A DNA stretch of 64,000 nucleotides from Siderastrea radians (lineage: Eukaryota > Cnidaria > Anthozoa > Scleractinia > Rhizangiidae), in NCBI GenBank assembly GCA_964017195.1, contig OZ024890.1:53299841-53363840 (forward strand). The letters run 5' to 3'. The position numbers and the translations under genes were made by a program. The notes under the pieces are model-generated. The model saw only the letters and a list, made by a program, of their open reading frames with translations. It did not search any database and was not told the DNA's origin. This document shows, one piece after another, positions 1 to 11,420 of the stretch; position 1 is the stretch's first letter, and the number at the start of each line of letters is the position of its first letter.

Positions 1-16
1 CTGAGATCAGACTTAC

Positions 17-1304
17 ATTTGCCAGATGACCGAGTACATGGCATCGTTTACAGCGATCAAATGGTCGCACTCTAGGCTTTCTACATTGCTGCAAGATAAA
101 CATTAGAACCTCTTGTGACATGTAAAAGAAACATCTCTCACAACCAGCCTTCAATTTGGCGAGGTCGCATTTGGGGTTGCTGCTTTAAAAGGGTAACTAG
201 TACGTGTAAGGTCCATTTCAAGGAGAATTGTGACAAATGACAAAGTATACGCAAAAACTGTTATGTAGTTGTTATAAAGAGAAAATATCATGTATCAGTC
301 ATTTTCAGCAGTGCCTTTTACTATACCTCACTAAGTGGGGGCGCGGTGGTGTAGTGGTTAACGCGTTGGACTTCAGATCTGAAGGTTGGTGGTTTGATGC
401 CCAGTCCCTGCCATCGTGTTGTTTCCTTAGACAAGAAACTCTACCCCAGATTGCCTCTCTCCATCCAGATGTATAAATGGGTATCAGCGACATACTGCTG
501 GGGTATTATTATTTTTATTATTTACCGGTAACGCCTACCCTTCGAAGCTGAAGATTGATGGCGTGGGGTCAGCTAAAATTACGAAAAAAAAAAAGTACAA
601 ATCTAGTTTACAGAACTGTGATTGAACGAGGAAACAGACTGTTTAAATTGAGTTAAATTAGTGTTCTCAAAGAAAGACTGAGGCAGACCGCAGGTAATCC
701 TGCGATGGACTAGCATCCATCCAGGGGGGAGTAGCAATACTCTCAGTCGCTCCAGGCTAAAAAAAACTGGGTTCAGCTCTGGCCCATTTGGGCCTTTGGC
801 TATGTGCGACTACCCCTACCCTGTTACCTCACTCCACAATGTGAAGTGAGGTTTCTAAGAAAACACGATGGCTGGGATCAGTCCTTGGAATACTGATTTT
901 CAGACCGAAGGACGAACGTACCACCACACCTCAGCACCGCCAGATACACGTACATTCACAAACCTGAATTTTCGTTAAATTTCAACAAAAAGAAACAGCT
1001 TAGACAATATACTCTCTACTAATACGGGACACTGTACCTTGGATATATGTCCTGTCTCATGACAGTTGAAGCACAGTTCATTTGGACAGTTCCTCCTCAT
1101 ATGACCAGCACATCCACACAAGAAACAAACACTGATTTTCTAGAAATCAGAATACAGTAGTAAAGAGTGGTTTTCAACCAAGTCTGGTCACATGTTAATT
1201 CAATTTAATATAGTTAAGAATATGTTAATTAGTTAGTTACACAGGCCTTCATTTAAACCAGCACAAGCTGAATTGGACCTGCCAGTATAAATATTGCTTA
1301 CAAA

Positions 1305-1339
<35 letters not shown>

Positions 1340-4300
1340 AGGACATTACACAGAGGCTTGAAGATATCAATTGTATTTTCGAGTGGTATTAAAATAGTAT
1401 TTTACTCATTGATCACTGCACTCATTCGTAAAATATTAATTTTTACCATGAGAAAAAAACATTCATATCTTCAAGCCACCGAGTAATTTTCTTTTTATTA
1501 CAAAGACGAGCATTTTTGCACGAACAACAGTGTAAAAACAGGAATTTACTTCATCGATATCCTTACTAGTGAGGATATGGAAAATACGCCACTCAAGTCC
1601 CGGATGTAGTTTTGTATGAACTTAACGAGTGGTCTATTTTCCACCAAAGTGATCTGAGTTTGCTTCAAGTGGTTATTTGCATTACTACTTTGCTAGGCAT
1701 CATAAGCGAGTTGTGTTTGTTGCTGGTTCGTATTCTGGCTCTGAGGGTTTTTCTCCAGATTCTTTAATTTGGCTTTCTTCCCTCATCAAAAGTGAGTATT
1801 TAATTCCAGTCTTAATGGAAATTTACCGGTAATCCAGAATCTGAAGGCCACATGTGACCACTTAGGCAGGCAGGTGCTTTTCTTGCATCTGCCATTACTG
1901 ATCTTCTGTCTGACTCACCCTTATATTACAGTTGTATAGTGCCCTAGTATAACTTGCAAACCATGTAATTTTTGTTAGTTTCCTGGTTTTAGTAGCGTGA
2001 AATGTCGTACAATTTGTGACATCAAAACTAAGGTAAGGTTGGGATGGTCAGTTTGGTAGCATGGCCGTAAGAAGACCCTTAAGTGTCACCCTCATTAGAC
2101 AAAGTCAGTCGTACAAGTACCTTAGGTTCCGGGCAGAACTCTGATAGATGACCTTTTTCATTACAGTTGTAACATCTCATATGTGGGAGCTTCTTCCCTG
2201 GTGTGTAGTATCTTGGACGTTGCTTAACAACATTAGAGTCCTGGAAGACAATATTTTATGGCAAATGACAATGTCATGCTATTACATGAATTGTGTCTCA
2301 TGAGAAACAAGATGAGTCTGGTGACTTTTGAAAGTACTTTTGCATCATACATATATTGCTATACTAGGTTACACTTACATTAGTACAAGCCTCAAACATA
2401 GAAAAAATGATAATTAAATGCAACAGAGCAACTGGTATATAAACTGAGGCCATTCAGACAAAGAAAGTCAAGCCACCATAAGCAGTGAATGGAAACAATC
2501 AGGGGCACCCAACGGTTCATTTCAGGGAATATCTGTTCAGAAGGCCTAAATTGTCTGAGATATTTGGGTTTAATTGCAGAGAAAACTAGAGATTTCTTTG
2601 GCAAAACAGGACTTCAGACCTTCGTAACAAGGGGACCGGTTAATTCCTATTTTTTCAGAGGGACAAATATGTTGTTTAGAGTGCAAGATAAGGTCAGCTA
2701 GCTTTTTCAGAGAGCTACATGTGTATCAGCAGCTCAGAAGTTTGGCAGATAGGATTCTGTTTCCTAAAAACCTCTGAGGTCTTAACTTTTCAACTAAAAA
2801 CTCTGAATAGATCAGCCAGTGTTAGCTTGCACAAATATGCCTTTAAAAAGCTCTGAAACAATCCAAGAAAGTAGAAAATGATATTTTAAGTATTTTACTA
2901 AAAATTTATCGTTGAGTCCCCCTGAACAATGAATCCCAACTTCAGTAGTTTGTGCTAATAATCCACTTTAAGTGCAATATTACAACTGCAACATCTTGAC
3001 TTTGCATTTTTATCAGTTAGATTTGTTTTTATTGTCCAGGTGGCCCTGGATACAGTGCATGCAGTTGCACTGTAACCAGAACAATTAACAACTCTAATTC
3101 TGGGGTATCTTTGTGACTGATTATGTGGTTGATCAAAGGAGCCTTAGGCTAGTATAAGTAGCATTTAAAAAAACAAAGAGACAATAAATGGGAAATCTGA
3201 ATCAAAATGCAAGAAACACACCTTGACACCAGTTCAATCAACTCACAGTAACAAAATATAAAGAGGAAAAGGTAATAAAATCCATGCAAGCATACACACT
3301 GTTTAATTGATTTTCATTGTCCTCAAAATAACATTGATTATTATTAGTTGCAATTGCATGGTAGTTGCATGGAGTATCATTAGCAAATAAAAATAAAATA
3401 AATAGATAAATAAAAAAGTATTTTGTACCCCAAGGTCTTTTTCACTCAAGTCCCAGTTTTCTGTAACAAGACCAAAAAAACATTATTAATGATTTAATAT
3501 AATTTAATAATTAATTGAAGGGCATAATTCGGGAAGGGCATACACCTACTTATTACAACGTCATAAAAATGAAAAAAGAAAGAGAGAGAGAGAAAAGAAA
3601 AAAGCCCAAGAGAGATAATTATATTCCGCACGCTAACAACATTCAGGGAATTGCTCTGCCGAACGGGTAAAGCTCACAAGGTATTTATGGTTGCCAAATT
3701 ACCTTGTATCAACAAATTACCTTTACCCTTTCACTCCCAGAGTCAGCTATGGAGACATTAAGGTGACTTTAACTTTTGAGTCTGTGGATGAAATTCTATG
3801 GTGTGACTTAATTCAAACGAAACCTCTCCAGCAATACTTTTACATGGTACTGTTTATTAATATATTTAAATATGTTTCAAAATAAAATTGGGGAATTGTT
3901 GTAAATGATTTTAGGCACTCTTGGGAGTAAAAGAGTTAATGTGTTAATATGCTTATATTTCTTGGGAGCATCAAGAAAGTATAATTGTAAAAGAAACCTA
4001 ATAGTGTACTCAGTGAAGTGCAACTGAATGAGTGCTTTGATTTCAATATTGTTACTGAACAGGAATTTACCTGTTATTTCCCCTGGCTCTTCTGTATCTT
4101 GTACAACTGCTACCTACAACAAAACATTGCACAGCAAAATTGATTGCTCACATTGACTATTTCAAAGCAAACTTATATACAGTTCAAAATAGATGTTTAG
4201 TATACATTGTGCTCTGCACATTTGAAAGAAGAGCTAGAACATTAAATTTAGTGGAGACACTGGACAATTTGACCAAGCAGGATGCTTCATCAGTTTGACC

Positions 4301-7038
4301 TTAAGGAAGCTCAAAAGGGTTTTTAGCCGCGCGCATGCGTAGCCTACACACGACATAGCTGGAATGCATGTGTCAGCTGAGTGAATGCAAATTTCTGTCA
4401 TAAGTCGTGCGCCCAGAATACCGGAAGTTAAAATGCCCCCGTAAAATCGCGCAAACCGGAAATAAAACGTGCACGAAACATTTTGTTTTTATCTCGAAAT
4501 TTTGCTCGGTTTATACCCACACCGATTTTTTGCATGCATCTAACATTAAGTGTGCCAATTCAAATAGAAGCGTTTTGAGGAAAGTTATTCACAAATGGAT
4601 TTTCTGTAATTTAAAAAATGACTTTTTCGATGTAACTTAAGTTCTACCAAATAACTTTTTGCCATACCGTCAGAGAAGTTGAAGAACTTAGGGAGTAGTT
4701 TTTTCAGATAATTGGCGAAAACTGAAATATGGAGGATCTTTTTGTGGACCTTTAGTGTTGTCATGGTAATAGCTATGACATCATAACCAGCCTTGAAGTA
4801 TTGCCCGACAAAAGAAATGTCAAGATATTCATAGTTTCCCACATGGTCGGAAATACATGTATTTCTTTGTAATCTTTCCTTTGTTTCAAAAGGATTATAA
4901 CAATTAAAAAACCCTTTCTAGCCACCATAAGTTATACATATGTAGCCTTCCAAAGTTAAAAGAGCACAATTTGACAACTTAATCAAAAGGCACTGAGTCT
5001 GGAATAACAAATAAATATAGCGTTATGAATTATTGGTATTAAGTAACAGTAAAAAAAGGTAAAAATACAGTACCAGTAATTTTGTTACAATTTGCTATTA
5101 GTGAGTCCCTGGGACTCTTCCAATGAAAAATAATGAGTCCCAGACCAAAACCAACAAGCCCCATCTATCAAGTGCTTGCACTCTTATATAACAATAGAAT
5201 TAGAAGTTTATTATACACACTGTTTATATTTTGTTTTTGTTTTTTTTTGTGTGTTTTTTCGCCTCAGATGTTATCAGAAATGGCGGGCTTTGGCGAGCTT
5301 TGCACAGCACACACTTTATTCCTAATTTATTTGGTACAACATCACACCCAGGGTTCTCTTGGAATAGAGAAAATTTATTAATAAATTGCGCAAGTAAAAT
5401 CTTGTATCTTTTCCCTCAGGAATTAGATTTACCTAGGTACATTTTAGAGCCAACTGACTTTTTTTAGAGGTAAGTTGTGTCATATATTCTAAATTACACA
5501 CATCCAACATTCAGTCGATGACGATGAGGCTATTCACGTTTGTGCATCCTGAAGGATCTCGCCATATATTATTTTGCATCTTTTAGGATTTTTATGCATC
5601 AGAGCAGCCAGATGCAGGGTAACAAAATCACTGAAAAATAAGGTTATTACCTCTGGAGTTTTCTCAATTGATGATGGATTGTTGTCATCGGAAAATATGT
5701 TGATCACCTCTGGAAAAAATATTGAAAGAATTTTCAACTAACATATTATGCAAGGTTGGAGTAACTAAGATTATTTTCAGTTCTCCAACAGAAATCATTT
5801 ACACAGGTTATGTAAATAGGAAGATATATCAGATAAAGGGTTTTACTTTATTAAGTATTTTTCCATTGCTACATCAAGATTTTAAATAATATTCTTCAAT
5901 CCAAGAAGCATTTTAAAATAACAATTCATCATAATTTATATTTCATACCTGGGTACTCCATGGAATCAGAACAAACTTCAATACATTTAACCGAATCATC
6001 ATCAGTGCCATTGTTACTATCATCTTTGTCATCATCATTGCAATTATCATCATCGTCATCATCATCACCATCATCATCACTGGAGATTTCAATTAAAGAC
6101 TTGTCTGTATTACCCTTTTGTGGCCCTCTAACAGTCACACCACCATCAGCTAAGTTTGCTTTTGTTGGTGTTTTTTGATCACCTGCAAGTACATGGAAGA
6201 CAACTCACTGAGAGTTTCAAATCAATTTTCCCAATTTGGCACTGGCAAGTGGCCTGGCCATTTCACACAGTTTTAACTGTGGTTTCTGTAAGATGAAAGA
6301 ACTAGCCGACTTATCACAACTCCCCAAGATAAGAAAATTGCCAGTCCACCAGAGATAAAGTGAAACTGGCTAAGGAGACGGGATGTAACACTGTACAACA
6401 AAATGATAATAAGGTCATACCTGGTGTAGAGCTTCCCGGTACTAAAAGAGAAGATGCATAATGAACTTGACTGTAAAGAGCTTCTTCTATTTCACTATCC
6501 AACTCATCCTCACTTCTACAAAGTGAAATAAGAAGAACAAGATTGAAAGCCCTGCTTCATCTTACAATCATGTGCTCATGTTTTGACAAGTTCTTGTCAG
6601 CTCATTTTAACAATTTTTTGACAACTTCTTCATAGATGGATTTGAAATGTATGAAATTTCACACAGACAAACTGTGGATGAAAGATTTTATAATTGCACA
6701 CATAATTGAAATGGCCTGTCATCTAATTAAATCTCTCATCTGCAGTTCATACATATGACATTTCATACATTTTGCTTCCACCTATACATCTTGTATTGCA
6801 ACCTCACATTATATATGACCAGCTACCAGTCAGAGTTGTGTAAACATTTTTACAATTTGTTCCTGAATTAATGTAAGTTATGTGACATCATGCATGACTA
6901 AAACAACAATGACAAAACATCCTTTTGCACATATTTTTTTATATCGGCTTTCACTAACCCAGATGAAGATTCCACTTGGTACAGGTGATCCTCATATTCC
7001 TTGTAAGCTGCATTATCAAAGTCCTCCTCACTGCTCAT
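17..7038 (-). CDS. ZCCHC7: ZCCHC7-like zinc-knuckle protein, 5' part (9 exons, continues past left edge)
   Basis: ZCCHC7/Air proteins are the RNA-binding subunit of the TRAMP complex, which feeds nuclear RNAs to the exosome. Exons by eye, minus strand: 7038-6959, 6515-6421, 6182-5949, 5709-5651, 4113-4071, 3460-3429, 2240-2121, 1139-1038 and 88-17. All have GT-AG borders and the phases add up to 279 codons without a stop. The N-terminus carries the vertebrate-like motifs YEDHLYQVESSSGSEDEL and ALYSQVHYA. A poly-Asp stretch (exon 3) follows, then EVINIFSDD, and NWDLSEKDLG just before the knuckles. CX2CX4HX4C knuckles lie at residues 204-217, 226-239 and 244-257; the third is completed across the splice into the last exon. 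A fourth (C268, C271, H276) is cut by the next intron. The later knuckles and C-terminus are outside the window. Introns hold a SINE, a GGGGCACCCAACG-type repeat and MITEs. The start is the first ATG that opens this conserved N-terminus; a 5' UTR exon is possible. Splice sites are unverified by RNA. Confidence 0.9.
341..830 (+). repeat. tRNA-headed SINE (family S1), interrupted by an insertion
   Basis: The head reads like a tRNA gene: an A-box-like TGGTGTAGTGG near 347 and a B-box-like GGTTTGATGCC near 391. The body (ccagtccctgccatc, then tccttagacaagaaac) also occurs in the inverted copy at about 14,290-14,590. Body sequence runs to about 505, is replaced by some 180 bp of unrelated sequence including an A-rich run, and resumes near 690 (atcctgcgatggactagcat) up to the ggccttt region near 800. 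The uninterrupted copy shows these two halves are normally contiguous. It lies in the ZCCHC7 intron between exons 8 and 9. It is not a functional tRNA gene. Confidence 0.75.
1301..1340. repeat. (AAAT)n microsatellite
   Basis: Ten AAAT units in a row, in a ZCCHC7 intron. It may be the tail of an older retroelement, but no body is visible. Confidence 0.95.
2499..2927 (+). mobile_element. Non-autonomous DNA transposon, family F (TIR caggggcacccaacg), full copy
   Basis: Starts caggggcacccaacggttc and ends atcgttgagtccccctga, so the two ends are imperfect inverted repeats of about 16 bp. The interior (for example gagatttctttggcaaaaca and atgttgtttagagtgcaa) recurs near 39,190-39,555, and in other orientation or decayed form near 59,321, 61,110, 61,520 and 63,921. 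It has no coding capacity. It lies in the ZCCHC7 intron between exons 6 and 7. Confidence 0.75.
3724..3938. mobile_element. MITE with ~21-bp inverted ends
   Basis: The left end taccctttcactcccagagt and the right end actcttgggagtaaaagagt are near inverted complements about 215 bp apart. Both abut TTA-like bases. No coding capacity. It sits in a ZCCHC7 intron. Confidence 0.6.
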
Positions 7039-7283
7039 GACTAAAAGACAAACTTGATGCAACAAGAACAGAAACATGTAAAAGAGAAGCTTAAAAAGGC
7101 CTGAAGCATAGTTGGTAAGGTTAAGGTTTTACAGAGAAATTCTTTACAGGTATGAATAGCCTTAAGTACTGTATTTGTGCCTCTCAGATGCACGTATTCT
7201 CGGACTTTATGCATTGATGTTTTGTTATTCCTCATAGACTTTAAATAAAACCCAAAAGGAATGTGTTCCGATGAGTTACTGAT

Positions 7284-7798
7284 TACCGTATTTCCTCGAA
7301 TAAGCGCCCGGGCACTTATTTAAAATATCGGCTAAAAGAAGGTGTTCTTGGAAGAAGGGCACTTAATCGAGGGGGGGGGCTTATTAAGATTTCCTTTCAA
7401 CGAACTATATCTTCATTTTGGCTAAATATTTAATAGAAAAACAAAAACCACAAAAACCGTAAACATTAATGTCTTTCGTTTTTCAAAACAGTGGTTGGTA
7501 ATCAAACATACCGTAGTCCCATTATACACTTAACACACAGATGTATCGGTATGCATGTTTATAAAATATTGGAAAAGAAACTGCTCTCCTGTACTGATGC
7601 CGTTGCAGTACTAGTTGAAGCTTAAAAAGTTATAAATAAAGTGGCAATAGAAACAGCTTTTCCTTGTATCCCTACTATTCAAGAAAGTGAGGGGGGAGGG
7701 GAGGGGGCACTTAATCGAGAGGGGGCGCTTGTTTAATATTATGGCCTAGGGGGTGGGCGCTTATTTAGGGGAGGGCGCTTATTCGAGGAAATACGGTA
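7284..7798. mobile_element. 515-bp MITE, ends taccgtatttcctcgaataagcgcc
   Basis: The first 25 bases and the reverse complement of the last 25 are nearly identical (taccgtatttcctcgaataa). Variants of the cgcttattt / ggggg motif are repeated inside both ends. It lies between the divergent starts of ZCCHC7 and PHAX. No ORF and no clear target duplication. Confidence 0.75.
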
Positions 7799-7959
7799 GT
7801 CTGCTTTTGCTAACTCTTTTTGTGCTTTGTTTCATTGGGATTAGGTGGGAAGATTAGGTAGGTAAAATGCATTTCTGTCTAAGTCCTCATTTTGTGGCTA
7901 TTGAATATTTGCATCGTTTTACTTTGAACTCTGTTCTTGCAAAACACTCAACAGAAATT

Positions 7960-8209
7960 AGGGTGACACCTATCAGTCTAGGACTGACAAACCTGTGGCC
8001 CTCGGATTCTGGATTGAATTGGAATTTGGAAATGTTGGTTTTTGAGGAGAGGAGAAAACCAGAGTACCCAGAGAAAAACCTGTCAGAGCAAGGGCGAGAA
8101 CCAACAACAAACTCAACCCACATTATGACACCGGGACTGGGAGTCGAACCCGGGCCACATTGGTGGGAGGCGAGCACTCTCACCACTGCGCCATCCGCGC
8201 TTGCTCCTG
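7960..8209 (-). repeat. tRNA-headed SINE (family S2)
   Basis: On the minus strand the head reads GCGCGGATGGCGCAGTGGTG with A box TGGCGCAGTGG. The B box GGTTCGACTCC follows at normal spacing. The body contains a tctgggtactctggttttct segment and ends with a decayed tail near 7,960. The B box is close to the Pol III consensus GGTTCRANNCC. It is a repeat, not a tRNA gene: no 3' acceptor pairing is visible. Confidence 0.75.
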
Positions 8210-8963
8210 CCCTTCTGAGGTAAGTTATTGTGATATGTGCAAAAATTGTGCGAGAATAAGCACATATACTGTAGCCTTGGTTCACCTTATTTTATAACAT
8301 AAGCGTGGAAAAAGTTTTATCAATTAGGTTAAGTTTGTTTTGTAATAATTTTAGGATGTTATTATACCCCTTTTTGTATTGTAAATAATTCATTTTTCAG
8401 GGCTCCTATTGATAACAGAGTCTGCCTTGACTCTGACGGGATTTCCCTGAATAAATAAAGGTGTTTACTGTTTACTAATAACGATGGTGTAACTTCCGGC
8501 ACAGAGAAATTTAGCAATATAATTTGTCTGCAAATAAAATTACACATAACTGTCAAATTCAAATTCACTTACCTTATGTCACACTTTTTACAAAGCTAAA
8601 AATAAAATAAACCTTAGCTATAAAGGGTGATCAAGACATCTGTAGATGTTCACAAAATGGAAGCCATGTCGCAACGTGTAAAGCGAAAATATGAAAGGCG
8701 TACGCACGTTGAAGATAGCCCTCCATTTAAGTTGTCATGAAACTGTTCTGGGATTTCCATTTTGTAGAAAACAACGGTACAACACAACTATACATTTCCT
8801 CAAAGGAATAATAGTTAATGAAAAATGATAATTGCAAATAAAAAATATTTTTGGCTTTTTTGACATTTTTGAAAAAGAGAAAGTATTTCGAGAAAATATT
8901 ACATGACGCCAAAATTGAGAGAGTATAACAGTGAGCCCGCGGTAATTCGTTTTGGAACACAAC
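8210..8963. promoter_or_regulatory. Divergent intergenic region upstream of PHAX
   Basis: About 750 bp with no gene or clear repeat, between the SINE and the PHAX start codon. With 7,039-7,283 it is the only non-repeat DNA that could hold the promoters of both ZCCHC7 (minus) and PHAX (plus). No TATA box or initiator is evident by eye, so the promoter role is inferred from the head-to-head layout. Confidence 0.35.
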
Positions 8964-11384
8964 ATGGCCGACGATGCAGGACGTTTCGAAGCAGAAATAG
9001 ACGTAGATGTTACTTTCAATGAGTTTGACGATGAACTCGGCGATTTTAGTGAGGCAAGGAGTGAACCCAGCGTGGAAAAAGTTTTTGCAGAAACTCACAG
9101 ACAGAATGTCAAACATACTGCACACAGTGCTGCAAATGGCAGAGACTCTGTCGAGTTTGGGGTGACGGAATCTACAGATGGTGCGAGAAAGTTAACAAAT
9201 GTAGAGGAAGGCGAATTGTCAGGCTCAAGTGACGATGAAGATGTCGAAAAAATGGATTGCGATGAGGAAACTGACAAAGAACTTAAGACAGTCTCGCGAA
9301 AATTGACAAAATCAGATGAAGACTTACAACAGCAAAAAACAGACAATTTTACCTTTTTGTCACCAAATTCTGTTTTTAAAGAATATGAAAACAAGGAATG
9401 TTTGCAGGAGGAACTTGTGAGCAGTCAACCCAAGAAGGATTGTGAGGGAGAGAGTGCGATCCTGTCCATGGAGTCTGATAGTTCCATGGATGACCAGTCA
9501 TGGAAAAGACATAAGCGAGCAAGATTAGAACAAGTCACTCATGACACTGACAAGGGAAACAGCGAGCACAAGAAAGGTAAAGTATGCTAACAGCAGACAA
9601 CCTCCCCCTCTCCATGTTAGTCTGTAATGCAAAATCTTTGAGCATAGTCTCTCATCAGGGCAGCATGAATTGTGGACCATGCTGCATACCATAAAGGCTC
9701 TATTAAACCCCTAGGGGGTTTATTTAATTTGAGGCCTCATGAACAGGGGCTTATTAAAAAGGGAAGCTTGATAGGGAGGGGGGGGGGGGCTTATTTCAAA
9801 TCTTAGTACATTTACTTTTAAGACAGTAGGCCATTTTTGAATTGCTTTTAGCCTCCCTATCAAAGTGAGTCTAGGTGCACAACCTTTCAATGAAAATGAG
9901 TTTTCATTCACGTGCAAATAAAACTAATTTTCATATGAAAGGATGTACACCAAGCCTTGCTTTGATGAGAGGCTCAGGAAAATTTACAAATGGCTTATTT
10001 TGCAAAAATCGTAACTTACTTCTTATCAATAAAGACTGGCCAGCATTTGTATTTTTTATAGCTTTTATAAAAATTATACTCCAGAAGGGGGTGAAGTGTG
10101 TGGCTAAATAGAAAATAAGAGGGTCTACATGTAATTCCAAAACCTGACCTCCCAAAGGGAGGGGGAGGGGGCCGGGGTTAAACTCAAACTAAGAAAACCT
10201 TGACTTCTTTCAAAATAACTCGAGAACCAACCCGATTCCGTGACTGAGAACGCATTCGTTTTCTGCGGTTACAAGGTCTCGCATGTGGTTGATCAAAATG
10301 CACATTCCAGGAATATTTTCAGTGTTCATGGTTTTCTTAGTTTGAGTGTAATAAAGTTTTTCAAATTCATTTCGTAACTGATTCAACCAAGTTCACTCCC
10401 TACTTTAACTGTCTTTGCTTTCAATTGAGTTCAGTTTTATTATTTGCCTGAATGTTATGTTATTTTTTTTTTGCATTCTCTTAAGAAAAGGATGTGTTGT
10501 TGTTGTTGTGGTGGTGGTGGTTGGGGGGGGGGTGGTCATAATGCACTAAATCATTATATCAAAATACTGTAGACAGTAGTGAATTGTTTCTAGATGTCCT
10601 TGACATCAGTATCAAGTGGCTTTTCAAAAAAAGAATGATACCAGATGGGAAGATCTTGAAATCTTCTGCCTGACCTTTTCAAGCTGGAGCCTGGCCTTTT
10701 TCCTTTCTGCCAAGCAAAGCCATATGGGGCGCCATACTGGACATTATTACAAACTTTTTCAATATATGCTCAACTTCAAATTTACCTGCTAAACCTTACA
10801 TTGAGTATTGTCGTTGCTATTTTTTCTTGCCAAATTCCAACTACATAATTATGCTATGTTTTACAAAAAAGAATGTTGTGTTCTCATATAGTATGGTCAA
10901 CTTTATGTACCGTATGGTATGATGCATCGCGCGCCACTTTCTGTAAAATAGACCCCAGACTCTCTCGGCTAGTGACACCGCCATTTTGGGAGCACTCGTG
11001 ATAGAGGAAAGAAGGAAAGATTTCGAGAAGCATTGACAGATATTGCTCGTCAAGCTAGGTCATTACAAGAAAACTTTAACGAAAGCAATGTGGAGCCTAT
11101 TGTGAAACCAATACTTGAAACTGGATCGCATAGCGATAATTTGCAGCTGTTGAATGTTGGATTTTGTCTGGATTACGGCATTTGCTTTGTCTATTCATTA
11201 TATTATTTTATTTCACGGTATTTTGTATATACTGTAACGATTAAGGACAAATTAATGACAGAAATGAAAACAGATTTTTATTTTCGCGGTAACTTCCCCC
11301 AGTTCAGTTGCAAACGTGGTTAAAATTTCCAGGTTTAATAACTGACTTAGTATGGTAAACAAATTACCTGTTTTGTAGCAGCTG

Positions 11385-11420
<36 letters not shown>

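Noticed and set aside
341..420. Possible tRNA gene
   Set aside because: A and B boxes are present but the same head occurs with the same body elsewhere, and acceptor-stem pairing is absent; it is a SINE.
4312..4920. Possible inverted-repeat element (aaaagggtttttagc / aaaaaaccctttctagc)
   Set aside because: Only about 15 loosely matching bases at each end and no target duplication; too weak to annotate.
7867..8285. Long ORFs on both strands (118 and 132 codons)
   Set aside because: They lie over a tRNA-headed SINE; the open frames are chance reading of the repeat.
9095..9394. 99-codon minus-strand ORF opposite PHAX exon 1
   Set aside because: Antisense shadow of the acidic Ser-rich PHAX exon.
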